A stretch of 64,000 nucleotides of DNA from Frateuria sp. Soil773 (lineage in GTDB: Bacteria; Pseudomonadota; Gammaproteobacteria; Xanthomonadales; Rhodanobacteraceae), in contig NZ_LMSL01000005.1 of NCBI RefSeq assembly GCF_001428405.1, positions 43,994 to 107,993 on the forward strand, read 5' to 3'. Positions within the stretch are counted from its first letter, which is position 1, and every line of letters starts with the position of its first letter. Made by a program: the position numbers and the translations under genes. This document shows, piece by piece, positions 48,911 to 56,944 of the stretch. Below the pieces are notes generated by a model. That model had not been told where the DNA came from, did not search any database, and saw only the letters and a list, made by a program, of their open reading frames with translations.

Positions 48911-51040
48911 TTACTTCGCCTCCTTCTCCATCAGCTTCTCCACCAGGTTCGCCGGCACTTCCTCGTAGTGGTCGAATTCCATCGAGAAGGTGCCGCGGCC
49001 GCGGGTGGCGGAGCGCAGGAAGTTGATGTAGCCGAACATCTCGGCCAGCGGCACGAAGCCCTGCACGAAGGCCTGGTTGCCTTTCTGGCCCTGGTCGCTG
49101 ACGGTGCCGCGGCGGCGGTTGATGTCGCCGATGACGTCGCCGAGGTAGTCCGCCTCCATCACCACTTCGAGCCGCATGATCGGTTCCAGCAGCTTCGGCC
49201 TGGAGAGCTTCTGCGCCTCGCGGAAGCACTGGCGGGTGGCGATCTCGAAGGCCAGCGCGGAGGAGTCGACGTCGTGGTACTTGCCGTCGACCAGGCGCGC
49301 CTTGAAGTCGACCACTTCGTAGCCGGCGATCTGGCCCTGCAGCGATTCGACCTTGACCGCGTGTTCCACCGCCGGGATGTACTCGCGCGGCACGCGGCCG
49401 CCGACGATCTCGTCGGAGAAGATCACGCCGCTGCCGGGTTCGCCGGGCTCGAAGATCATCTTCACCTCGGCGAACTGGCCGGAGCCGCCGGACTGCTTCT
49501 TGTGCGTGTAGGTGTGCTCGACGGTGCGGCCGAACGCCTCGCGGAAGCTGACCCTGGGCTTGCCCATGTTGGCCTCCACGCCCAGCTCGGTGCGCATGCG
49601 GTCCACCGTCACTTCCAGGTGCAGCTCGCCCATGCCCTTGAGCACGGTCTGGCCGGTCTCCTTGTCCACTTCGAGCTTCAGCGACGGGTCGGCCTTGACC
49701 ATCTTGTAGAGCGCGGTGGACAGCTTGTCGACGTCGTTGCGGTTCTTCGGCTCCACCGACACGCTGATCACCGGGTCGGGGAAGCGCATGCGCTCCAGCA
49801 GCGCCGGGTGTGCCGGGTCGCTCAGCGAGTCGCCGGTCTCGGTGTCCTTCATCGAGACGAACGCGCAGATGTCGCCGGCGCGAACCTCGTCGATTTCCTT
49901 GGTGTCGTCGGCCTGCACCTCGACGATGCGGCCCACGCGCTCCTTCTTGCCGCGGGTGACGTTGAGCAGGGTGTCGCCCTTGCGGATCACGCCGGAATAG
50001 ACGCGGCAGAAGGTGAGCGTGCCGAACTGGTCGTTGATCACCTTGAACGCCAGCGCGCGCGCCGGCGCGTCGTCGGTGACTGCCTGCTCGCCGACGACGT
50101 TGCCGTCCTCGTCGACCATCGCGATGCCGCCGTTCTCGCCGGGGTAGGGCAGGTAGTCGACCACCGCGTCCAGCAACTGCTGCACGCCCTTGTTCTTGTA
50201 CGACGAGCCGCACAGCACCGGCACCAGCTCGCCGGTGACGGTGCCCCTGCGGATGCAATGCTTGAGCACGGCGGGATCGAACTCGCCGGTTTCGAGCAGG
50301 CGCTCGAAGGCGTCGTCGTCCAGCGCGAGCGCGGTTTCCAGCAGCTCCTGGCGCAGCTTCGGCAGGTCGGCGATCCATTCGTTGTCGGCGCTGGCGCCGA
50401 AGCTCAGCTGTCCCTTGATCTCGTCCAGCGGCACGGTCTCCCACACGCTGTCCTTGTCGTCGGAGGCCCACAGGTAGCCCACGCCGGCGACCAGGTCGGC
50501 CATGCCGACGAACTCGTCGCTGCTGCCCAGCGGCACCTGGCACAGCAGCGCGTTGGCGCCGAGGCGCTCGCGGATGCCCTTCACGCAGTGCGCGAAGCTG
50601 GCGCCGATGCGGTCCATCTTGTTGACGTAGCAGATGCGCGGCACCTTGTACTGGTCGGCCAGGCGCCAGTTGGTCTCGGTCTGCGGCTCCACCCCGGCGA
50701 CGCCGTCGAACACCACCACGGCGCCGTCGAGCACGCGCAGCGAGCGGTTCACCTCGATGGTGAAGTCGACGTGTCCGGGGGTGTCGATCACGTTGATCCG
50801 GTGGCCCTTCCACTCCGCGGTCACCGCCGCCGACTGGATCGTGATGCCGCGCTTGCGCTCCTGCTCCATGTAGTCGGTGGTGGTGGAGCCCTTGCCGTCC
50901 TTGGTGTCGTGCACGTCGACGATCTGGTGCTTGCGGCCGGTGTAGTACAGCACGCGCTCGGTCGTCGTCGTCTTGCCGGCGTCGATGTGCGCGATGATGC
51001 CGATGTTGCGGTAGAGCTCGAGCGGTTTGTGTCGGGGCAT
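48911..51040 (-). CDS. fusA: Elongation factor G paralogue
   Basis: EF-G drives ribosomal translocation with GTP. The 709-residue protein has all five domains and intact G motifs: NIGIIAHIDAGKTTTTERVLY, RGITIQSAAVTAEW, DTPGHVDF and NKMDRIGA. The switch region reads DTKDGKGSTTTDYMEQE rather than the main-type GEVHDGAATMDWMEQE, which points to a second EF-G subtype. It is not next to rpsL, rpsG or tuf, so it is probably not the housekeeping str-operon copy. Paralogues can act in translocation, recycling or stress. ATG 51040 (MPRHKPLELYRNIG) is chosen because sequence upstream does not resemble EF-G. It ends at a strong terminator. Confidence 0.94.
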   Translation of the reverse strand: MPRHKPLELYRNIGIIAHIDAGKTTTTERVLYYTGRKHQIVDVHDTKDGKGSTTTDYMEQERKRGITIQSAAVTAEWKGHRINVIDTPGHVDFTIEVNRSLRVLDGAVVVFDGVAGVEPQTETNWRLADQYKVPRICYVNKMDRIGASFAHCVKGIRERLGANALLCQVPLGSSDEFVGMADLVAGVGYLWASDDKDSVWETVPLDEIKGQLSFGASADNEWIADLPKLRQELLETALALDDDAFERLLETGEFDPAVLKHCIRRGTVTGELVPVLCGSSYKNKGVQQLLDAVVDYLPYPGENGGIAMVDEDGNVVGEQAVTDDAPARALAFKVINDQFGTLTFCRVYSGVIRKGDTLLNVTRGKKERVGRIVEVQADDTKEIDEVRAGDICAFVSMKDTETGDSLSDPAHPALLERMRFPDPVISVSVEPKNRNDVDKLSTALYKMVKADPSLKLEVDKETGQTVLKGMGELHLEVTVDRMRTELGVEANMGKPRVSFREAFGRTVEHTYTHKKQSGGSGQFAEVKMIFEPGEPGSGVIFSDEIVGGRVPREYIPAVEHAVKVESLQGQIAGYEVVDFKARLVDGKYHDVDSSALAFEIATRQCFREAQKLSRPKLLEPIMRLEVVMEADYLGDVIGDINRRRGTVSDQGQKGNQAFVQGFVPLAEMFGYINFLRSATRGRGTFSMEFDHYEEVPANLVEKLMEKEAK

Positions 51041-51288
51041 GGCAGGGGTTCCGTTCCAGGTGTCGTGCGTGGCCGGTGGCCGGGTGTCCGCTTGGCGCCG
51101 GCGGTCGTCGCGCCCTCCGGAAGCGTCGTCCCTGGTACGGGGCGGCGCATGGCGGCAAGCGATGCCCGGCGCGCAGCGGAATCCGCCGTAGATGTGGGCG
51201 CGACGGCTACGGGGCAAGAGCGGGCGGCGGTTTCCGTGACGCGGCGCCCGGTTGGGTGCCCCGGTGCGTGGCGGCGCCGTGCGGAGCC

Positions 51289-51954
51289 TCACGCCCGATC
51301 GGTCAGCAGGTCCTCGTAGAACGCGCCGAACGGTTCGGTCGGGTGCGCGATCTGGATCTCCAGGATCCACAGGCCGCTGGAAGCGCGGGCATCCAGCCCG
51401 CCCAGGCTGCCGGCCTTGTGCACGGCATGGGGAAAGTCGCCCACGCGGTGCCCCTTGATCTCGTGGTTGAACCGCCAGCCCATCGCCTGGGCGCGCTCCT
51501 CGGCGAACGCATACAGCGCGCGGCCGCTCAGCCCCTGCGTGCGCCAGGCGCCGGCCACTTCGTGGAACAGGGCCCGCGCCGCGTCCGCGCAGGCCTGCCG
51601 TTGCGGGGCGTGGCCCGTCACGAAGGTGTCGCCGGCATCGCCCTCGTGGCCGTCGAAGACCAGGCCAAGGTCGATGAAGTAGCTGTCGTCCTCGCCCAGC
51701 CGCACGCCCGGCTCGGAAGGCTGGCGGAAGGTGCGGGTGGTGTTCGGGCCGATCCGGACGATGACCGGATGCCACAGGCGCTCGACGCCCAGCGCGCGGA
51801 ACACGTCGGCGGCCTCGGCCCTGGCCTCGTCCTCGCCGATGCCGGGGCGCATGCGCTCGCGGATGCCGTGCAGCGCCTGCCAGGTGCGTTCGCGGGCGCG
51901 CAGCATCAGCGCGGGGTCGAAGCGCGCGCCGACCGCTTCCTTCCCGCCCGTCAT
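51289..51954 (-). CDS. M24-family metallopeptidase-like protein (aminopeptidase P/MetAP fold)
   Basis: This 221-residue pita-bread-fold protein is shorter than aminopeptidase P because it lacks that enzyme's N-terminal domain. Probable metal ligands are Asp residues in FIDLGLVFDGHEGDAGDTFV, His in FNHEIKGHRVGDFPHA, Glu in LWILEIQIAH and the last Glu in GAFYEDLL. Substrate is unknown; members may be dipeptidases or non-peptidase amidohydrolases such as creatinase relatives. It lies upstream of the EF-G paralogue and downstream of the DUF1304 gene, on the same strand. ATG 51954 gives MTGGKEAVGARFDPAL. Confidence 0.85.
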   Translation of the reverse strand: MTGGKEAVGARFDPALMLRARERTWQALHGIRERMRPGIGEDEARAEAADVFRALGVERLWHPVIVRIGPNTTRTFRQPSEPGVRLGEDDSYFIDLGLVFDGHEGDAGDTFVTGHAPQRQACADAARALFHEVAGAWRTQGLSGRALYAFAEERAQAMGWRFNHEIKGHRVGDFPHAVHKAGSLGGLDARASSGLWILEIQIAHPTEPFGAFYEDLLTDRA

Positions 51955-51991
51955 GGGCGGGCCCCGCGGCTGCGCCGGGCCGTTCGCGGCT

Positions 51992-52351
51992 TCATCCGGC
52001 GGCCAGCACCAGCGCGAGCCCTGCGGCCGCCGGTAGCGCCTGGATCCACAGGATCTTCCGGCTGGCGGTGAGCCCGCCATAGACGCCGGCCACCAGCACG
52101 CAGGCGAGGAAGAACAGCTTGACCGCGCGGCCGTCCGCGCCGAGCCACAGCCCCCAGGCCAGGCCGGCGGCGAGGAAGCCGTTGTAGAGCCCCTGGTTGG
52201 CGGCGAGCGTCTTCGACTGCGCGGCGAATTCGGCGCTGGTGCCGAAGGCGCGGCGCCCGGCGGGACGGTCCCACAGGAACATCTCCAGCACGAGGAACCA
52301 TGCGTGGAGCAGGGCGACCAGCACGATGACGGCGTTGGCGGCGACGGCCAT
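51992..52351 (-). CDS. DUF1304-family membrane protein
   Basis: This 119-residue membrane protein has four hydrophobic helices and the DUF1304 features HAWFLVLEMFLWDRPAGRRAF, AAQSKTLAANQGLYNGFLAAGL and FFLACVLVAGVYGGLTASRKIL. The function of the family is unknown. It sits between the dioxygenase and the M24 peptidase on the same strand, with short gaps on both sides, so it may be in an operon with them. Confidence 0.9.
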   Translation of the reverse strand: MAVAANAVIVLVALLHAWFLVLEMFLWDRPAGRRAFGTSAEFAAQSKTLAANQGLYNGFLAAGLAWGLWLGADGRAVKLFFLACVLVAGVYGGLTASRKILWIQALPAAAGLALVLAAG

Positions 52352-52430
52352 GGACGGTTTCCGCGGATGGATGGCCCGGCAAGTGTTGCAGCGTGCCGGG
52401 CCCGCGTAAACGGGCGGCGGCGCAGCCGGT

Positions 52431-53171
52431 TCAGGCCGCCGGCGCAGCCCTGAACGTCACCACCAGCACGTCGCGGTGCGCCGGCCGCGACGGATCCAGC
52501 GGGGTGACCGCGGTGACCCCGTGGCAGACGCGCGCGTCGTCGACCAGGGCGGCGTCGAGCGGGTGGGTGAGGGTGAAGCTGCCGAGCAGGGCGCCGTCGT
52601 CGGCATGGATGGTGGTGGTGCCGCTCTCGATGTTCTCGCGGTCGACCAGCAGCACCAGCACGTAATCGACGCCGTCGCGGTGCACGCCTTCCGGGGTCGG
52701 CTCGCCGGGCTCGCCGCGGCGGGCCTCGATGCGGAACTGGTGCACCTCGACGTGCCAGCGCGGCGTGGCCGGCGCCAGCGCGCCGAAGAAGCGGTGGCAG
52801 AAGTCGAGGATGCCGCGCAGGCTGGCGCCGTCGCCGATGGCCGGCAGGACCGGCTCGAACCAGCGCTCGATGTCGCCCTGCAGCGGGTTGTACTTGAGGC
52901 TCTGGTAGTGCGGCTGGTGCGGCTCGCGGTGCACCCCGCTGGCGGCCGTGGCGGAGTAGGTCGCATGGCGCCGGCGGCGCTGCCGGCCGCGCGCGGCGAG
53001 GTAGGCGTCCGGGGCCAGGTCGTTCCAGCTGGCGACGAAGCCGGCCCAGTCGTCCAGGCGGCGCCGGGTCTCCAGCAGGTCGCGCATGGCCTGGCCGGCG
53101 ACGAAGGCGAAGCCGTCGCGCTGGAGCCGGGCCTGCAGGGCCGCGGCGGTGGTGTCGGGAGGGAGTGTCAT
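52431..53171 (-). CDS. 2OG-Fe(II) dioxygenase family protein (amino-acid hydroxylase-like)
   Basis: This 246-residue protein matches the 2OG-Fe dioxygenase group that includes Bacillus isoleucine 4-hydroxylase. The iron triad should be His164 and Asp166 in GVHRDGVDYV and His217 in VCHGVTAV, with Arg233 in HRDVLVVTFR for 2-oxoglutarate. EVHQFRIEA and the PHQPHYQSLKYNPLQGD region are also typical. Known members hydroxylate free Ile or Leu or sulfoxidise Met. It is divergent from metX, whose promoter and met boxes lie about 120 bases upstream of this start, so a role in methionine or branched-chain amino acid oxidation is a reasonable guess. The gap 53172-53293 shows nothing else. Confidence 0.82.
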   Translation of the reverse strand: MTLPPDTTAAALQARLQRDGFAFVAGQAMRDLLETRRRLDDWAGFVASWNDLAPDAYLAARGRQRRRRHATYSATAASGVHREPHQPHYQSLKYNPLQGDIERWFEPVLPAIGDGASLRGILDFCHRFFGALAPATPRWHVEVHQFRIEARRGEPGEPTPEGVHRDGVDYVLVLLVDRENIESGTTTIHADDGALLGSFTLTHPLDAALVDDARVCHGVTAVTPLDPSRPAHRDVLVVTFRAAPAA

Positions 53172-53293
53172 GGCAGGCGGGGTGGTGGGGTACGCAAAGC
53201 ATAGCGCCTGCGGGGCGTTCCTTGCGGCCCGGGGCAGGCTGCCGGTCCTGGCAGGGCATCGGCGGCCGGCAGGCGCCGGTCTTGCTGCGCTAT

Positions 53294-53325
53294 GGATGTG
53301 TAGACGTATAGACGTCTATTGACAT
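53294..53325 (+). promoter_or_regulatory. Tandem met boxes upstream of metX
   Basis: Four adjacent octamers read GGATGTGT, AGACGTAT, AGACGTCT and ATTGACAT. The third is the perfect MetJ consensus AGACGTCT, the second matches seven of eight, and the outer two are weaker. Their 8-bp register and overlap with the -35 box fit cooperative repression by MetJ with SAM. Confidence 0.88.
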
Positions 53326-53347
53326 GCGATTTACTCGCCACTAGAGT
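53319..53347 (+). promoter_or_regulatory. Sigma-70 promoter of metX-metB-hom
   Basis: TTGACA (53319-53324) and TAGAGT (53342-53347) are 17 bases apart. Initiation near 53354 would place the riboswitch at the very 5' end of the message. The -35 box overlaps the last met box. Confidence 0.8.
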
Positions 53348-53355
53348 TCGTCGAA

Positions 53356-53468
53356 CTCATCGAGACCGGCGGAGGGATAGGCCCTTTGATGCCGGGGCAA
53401 CCTGCGGGAAGCGTTCCCGTCACGGTGCCAATTCCTGCGGAGGCGCCACGGCGCCGCCGAGAGATGGG
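53356..53468 (+). promoter_or_regulatory. SAM-I (S-box) riboswitch aptamer
   Basis: The classic S-box elements appear in order: P1 CTCATC (53356-53361) pairing with GATGGG (53463-53468), GCGGAGGGATAGGCCC in the P2 arm, GCCGGGGCAACC with the pseudoknot partner, a GCGGGAA/TTCCCGT P3 hairpin, CGGTGCCAATTCC at the J3/4-P4 entry, and a GGCGCC/GGCGCC P4. SAM binding is expected to reduce metX expression. Confidence 0.9.
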
Positions 53469-53513
53469 CGTCATCCCTGCCGCGGCTTCGCTGCCGGCGA
53501 GTGCATGACTCCC

Positions 53514-53546
53514 CTCCGGCGCATCCCCAGGCGATGCCGACCGGAG
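53514..53546 (+). promoter_or_regulatory. Shine-Dalgarno-sequestering hairpin before metX
   Basis: CTCCGG (53514-53519) pairs perfectly with CCGGAG (53541-53546), which contains the metX ribosome-binding GGAG, and GCATC/GATGC forms an inner stem. The structure would hide the start region and is a likely translational expression platform for the SAM-I aptamer. Confidence 0.6.
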
Positions 53547-53552
53547 AACCGC

Positions 53553-54566
53553 ATGACCTGTCAGCCGCTGCCCCTGCCTTCCTTCGCCGCCACCGGCTCG
53601 CCGGCGCGCGCGCGGACGGACCTCACCTCGCAGCGCAGCACGCGTCGGCTCGCGGTCACCCCGAAGTACGGCCAAGGCCCGCGTCAGGTCGACGTGCGCT
53701 ACCTCTGGTGCGGCGCCGCCGATGCGCCCACGCTGATCGTGCAGGGCGGCATCTCGGCCAGCCGCGACGTGGTCGCGCTGGACGGCGAGCAGGCGCCCGG
53801 CTGGTGGCAGGCCCTGGTCGCCGCCGGCGGCGCGATCGACCTGGACCGCTACCGCGTGCTGTCGATCGACTGGCTGACCCCGGCCGAGCTGGGCGCCGGG
53901 GCGGTCTCCAGCGAGGACCAGGCCGATGCGCTGGCCGCCCTGCTGCGCGCGCTGGGCATCGTGCAGGTGCACGCCTTCGTCGGTTCATCCTATGGCGCAA
54001 TGGTGGCGCTGGCATTCGCCGCGCGGCATCCGCGCGCGGTGGACCGGCTGGTGCTGCTGGCCGGCGCGCACCGGCCGCACCCGCTCAGCACCGCGCAGCG
54101 CAGCATCCAGCGCAACATCGTGCGGCTGGGCCAGGCCACCGGCCAGGCCGACGAGGCGCTGGCGCTGGCGCGCCAACTGGCGATGACCACGTACCGCGGC
54201 AGCGAGGAGTTTTCGCGCCGCTTCGGCGCGGCGCCGGAGTTCCGCGACGGCCGCTTCCATTTCCCGGTGGAGGACTACCTGGAGCACCAGGGGCGCCGCT
54301 TCGTCGCGCGCTTCGACGCCGACCGCTTCCTCGCCCTGTCCGAGTCGATCGATCTGCACGACGTGACGCCGGAACAGGTGCCGGCCCCGGCCACCCTGAT
54401 CGGCTTCCCGTCCGACCGGCTGGTGCCGCTGACCGACCTGTGCGAACTGCAGCGCCGCCTGCATGGCGCGGCCACGCTGGAGGTGGTCGATTCGCCGTAC
54501 GGCCACGATGCCTTCCTCAAGGAACCGGCCCAACTGGCGCCGCTGCTGCGCGAGGCGCTGGCCTAG
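53553..54566 (+). CDS. metX: Homoserine O-acyltransferase, MetX type (probably succinyltransferase)
   Basis: MetX activates homoserine with an acyl-CoA in the first committed step of methionine synthesis. The 337-residue alpha/beta-hydrolase-fold enzyme has nucleophile Ser146 in FVGSSYGAMVALAFA, Asp288 in GFPSDRLVP and His318 in DSPYGHDAF. The elbow reads GSSYG instead of the GGSMGG of acetyl-CoA enzymes. In Xanthomonadales MetX-type enzymes mostly use succinyl-CoA, and metB next door accepts O-succinylhomoserine. ATG 53553 has GGAG at six bases. The in-frame ATG 53505 lacks one. The gene is first in metX-metB-hom, behind met boxes, a SAM-I riboswitch and an anti-Shine-Dalgarno hairpin. Confidence 0.92.
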   Translation: MTCQPLPLPSFAATGSPARARTDLTSQRSTRRLAVTPKYGQGPRQVDVRYLWCGAADAPTLIVQGGISASRDVVALDGEQAPGWWQALVAAGGAIDLDRYRVLSIDWLTPAELGAGAVSSEDQADALAALLRALGIVQVHAFVGSSYGAMVALAFAARHPRAVDRLVLLAGAHRPHPLSTAQRSIQRNIVRLGQATGQADEALALARQLAMTTYRGSEEFSRRFGAAPEFRDGRFHFPVEDYLEHQGRRFVARFDADRFLALSESIDLHDVTPEQVPAPATLIGFPSDRLVPLTDLCELQRRLHGAATLEVVDSPYGHDAFLKEPAQLAPLLREALA

Positions 54567-54659
54567 GCCGGCCCGGGCAGCGCCGCGGCCGAAGCCGTTC
54601 CCGCCTCACCCCGCCCCATCCGCATTGCCACACAACAAGACGAAGTCCGGAGAAACCCC

Positions 54660-55847
54660 ATGAGCGATACCCCCGCCCCCTGTACCCGCGCGGTGCGCGC
54701 CGGCATCGAATCGGACACCCAGCACGGTGCCGTCGTGCCGCCGCTGCACCTGTCGACCAACTACAGCTTCACCGGGTTGGGCGGCAAGCGTCCCTACGAC
54801 TATTCGCGCAGCGGCAACCCCACGCGCGACCTGCTCGGCGGCGCGCTGGCGGAACTGGAGCAGGGCGCGGGCGCGGTCGTCACCGCCAGCGGCATGGCCG
54901 CGGTCGCGCTGGCGCTGGAGCTGGTGCCGGCCGGCGCCACCGTGCTGGCCGCGCACGACTGCTACGGCGGCACCTGGCGCCTGCTCGACGCGTGGGCGAA
55001 GAAGGGGCGCTTCAGGCTCGAGTTCGCCGACCTCACCGACAGCGTGGCGCTGGCCGCCGGCCTGGCGAACAAGCCGGCGCTGGTGTGGGTGGAGACGCCG
55101 TCCAACCCGCTGTTGCGGATCACCGACATCCGCCACGTGGCGCAGGCCGCGCACGCGGTCGGGGCGCTGGTGGTGGTGGACAACACCTTCCTGTCGCCGG
55201 CCCTGCAGCAGCCGCTGGCGCTGGGCGCCGACGTGGTGGTGCATTCCACCACCAAGTACGTCAACGGGCACAGCGACGTGGTCGGCGGCGCGGTGGTGGC
55301 GCGCGAGCCGGCGGTAGCCGACCAGCTCAAGTGGTGGGCCAACTGCAACGGCCTCACCGGCGCGCCGTTCGACAGCTTCCTCACCCTGCGCGGCCTGCGC
55401 ACCCTGTCGGTGCGGCTGCGCCAGCACCAGGAGAACGCGACGCGCATCGCCGAGCGGCTGGACGCGCACGCGGCGGTGCGCAAGGTGTACTACCCGGGCC
55501 TCGCGGCGCATCCGGGCCATGCGCTGGCCGCGCGCCAGCAGCAGGGCTTCGGCGCCATGCTCAGCTTCGAGCTGGAAGGCGACGTGGCGCAGATCGAGGC
55601 CTTCGTCGACGGGCTGGCGTACTTCTCGCTGGCCGAATCGCTGGGCGGCGTGGAAAGCCTGATCGCGCATCCTGCCTCGATGACGCATGCCGCGATGGCG
55701 CCGGAGGCGCGCCGCGCCGCCGGCATCGCCGACGGCCTGCTGCGGCTGTCGGTGGGCATCGAGGACGGCGACGACCTGCTGCGCGACCTGGATGCCGCGC
55801 TGGCGCGCGCGCAGGCGGTGGGCTCGAAACGCCGGGTGAGCGCATGA
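54660..55847 (+). CDS. metB: Cystathionine gamma-synthase
   Basis: MetB condenses an O-acylhomoserine with cysteine to cystathionine, using PLP. The 395-residue protein has YDYSRSGNPTRDLL, TASGMAAVALALEL, HDCYGGTWRLLDAW, VWVETPSNPLLRITDI, VVVDNTFLSPALQQPLALGA and the PLP-lysine site HSTTKYVNGHSD. It lies 93 bases after metX in the same transcription unit, and its stop overlaps the hom start (ATGA). The PLP-family members MetB, MetC and MetZ are hard to separate by eye, but context favours the synthase. Confidence 0.94.
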   Translation: MSDTPAPCTRAVRAGIESDTQHGAVVPPLHLSTNYSFTGLGGKRPYDYSRSGNPTRDLLGGALAELEQGAGAVVTASGMAAVALALELVPAGATVLAAHDCYGGTWRLLDAWAKKGRFRLEFADLTDSVALAAGLANKPALVWVETPSNPLLRITDIRHVAQAAHAVGALVVVDNTFLSPALQQPLALGADVVVHSTTKYVNGHSDVVGGAVVAREPAVADQLKWWANCNGLTGAPFDSFLTLRGLRTLSVRLRQHQENATRIAERLDAHAAVRKVYYPGLAAHPGHALAARQQQGFGAMLSFELEGDVAQIEAFVDGLAYFSLAESLGGVESLIAHPASMTHAAMAPEARRAAGIADGLLRLSVGIEDGDDLLRDLDAALARAQAVGSKRRVSA

Positions 55848-56944
55848 GCGCGGTGCTGGCCGAAGGCGCGGCGACGGCCGCGGTCGCTCCGCAGGCCGGG
55901 AGCGTGCAGGCGCCGACCATTGCGCTCGTGCTGCTGGGCACCGGCGTGGTCGGCGGTGCCCTGCTCAAGCTGCTCAACACGCCGGCGGCGGCGTCGGTGC
56001 GGCTGGTCGGCGCGGCTAATTCGCGCCGGCAGCAGGTCGATCCCGTGCTGCTGGCCCAGCGCGGCCTGCGCGAGCAGCTCAAGAGCCAGGGTAGCGTGCG
56101 CGACAACGCCGCGCTGCTGGCCGCGCTGGATGCCAGCGGGGCCGCGGCGAAGGTGATCGTCGACGCCACCGCCAGCGCATCGCTGGCCTCGCGCCATGCC
56201 GAGTGGCTGGCGCGCGGCTACCACGTGGTCACCGCCAACAAGGCGCTGGCCGGCGGCGAGCTGCCCGGCTGGCGCGCGCTGCAGGCGGCTGCCGCGAGCG
56301 GCGCCAGCTATGGCGACGCGGCCACCGTCGGCGCCGGCCTGCCGGTGCTGTCCACGCTGCGCCGCCTGCGCGGCTGCGGCGACAGCCTGCTCACCCTCGA
56401 AGGGGTGTTCTCCGGCTCGCTGTCCTACCTGTTCAACCAGTACGACGGCAGCCGCCCGTTCTCGGTCCTGCTGCGCGAGGCGCGCTCGCTCGGCTATACC
56501 GAGCCGGACCCGCGCTCGGACCTGTCCGGCGAGGACGTGGCGCGCAAGCTGCTGATCATCGCCCGCAACGCCGGCTTCGCGCTCGGCAGCGACGAGGTGG
56601 AGGTCGAGAGCCTGGTGCCGGAGGCGCTGCGCGAACTGGACGCCGACGGCTTCCTCGCCCGCCTGGAGGAACTGGACGAGCCGCTGGCTACCCGCCACGC
56701 CGAGGCCAAGGCGCGCGGCAGCGTGCTGCGCTTCCTCGCCCGCCTCAACCAGCGCGGCCGCGCCCGGGTCGGCCTGGTCGAAGTGCCGGCCACCCATCCC
56801 GCGGCCCGCCTGTACGGCACCGACAACCAGTTCGCGCTCACCACCACCCGCTACAACACCCAGCCGCTGGTGATCCAGGGCCCGGGCGCCGGGCCGGAAG
56901 TGACCGCGCAGGCCCTGCTGGGCGACGTGCTGGCGCTGGCATGA
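55844..56944 (+). CDS. hom: Homoserine dehydrogenase (monofunctional)
   Basis: Hom reduces aspartate semialdehyde to homoserine with NAD(P)H. The 366-residue protein has the Rossmann motif LVLLGTGVVGGALLKLL, HVVTANKALAGGELPGW, YGDAATVGAGLPVLSTLRRL, EGVFSGSLSYLFNQYD, ARSLGYTEPDPRSDLSGEDVARKLLI and a C-terminal VIQGPGAGPEVTAQALLGDVL. It corresponds to the C-terminal half of ThrA without an aspartokinase and without an ACT domain. The ATG overlaps the metB stop by four bases. Placing hom in the methionine operon means homoserine supply here follows methionine control. Confidence 0.95.
   Translation: MSAVLAEGAATAAVAPQAGSVQAPTIALVLLGTGVVGGALLKLLNTPAAASVRLVGAANSRRQQVDPVLLAQRGLREQLKSQGSVRDNAALLAALDASGAAAKVIVDATASASLASRHAEWLARGYHVVTANKALAGGELPGWRALQAAAASGASYGDAATVGAGLPVLSTLRRLRGCGDSLLTLEGVFSGSLSYLFNQYDGSRPFSVLLREARSLGYTEPDPRSDLSGEDVARKLLIIARNAGFALGSDEVEVESLVPEALRELDADGFLARLEELDEPLATRHAEAKARGSVLRFLARLNQRGRARVGLVEVPATHPAARLYGTDNQFALTTTRYNTQPLVIQGPGAGPEVTAQALLGDVLALA

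Noticed and set aside
48818..51319. Plus-strand 833-codon frame opposite the EF-G paralogue
   Set aside because: EF-G on the minus strand is unambiguous and the plus frame shows no recognisable protein.
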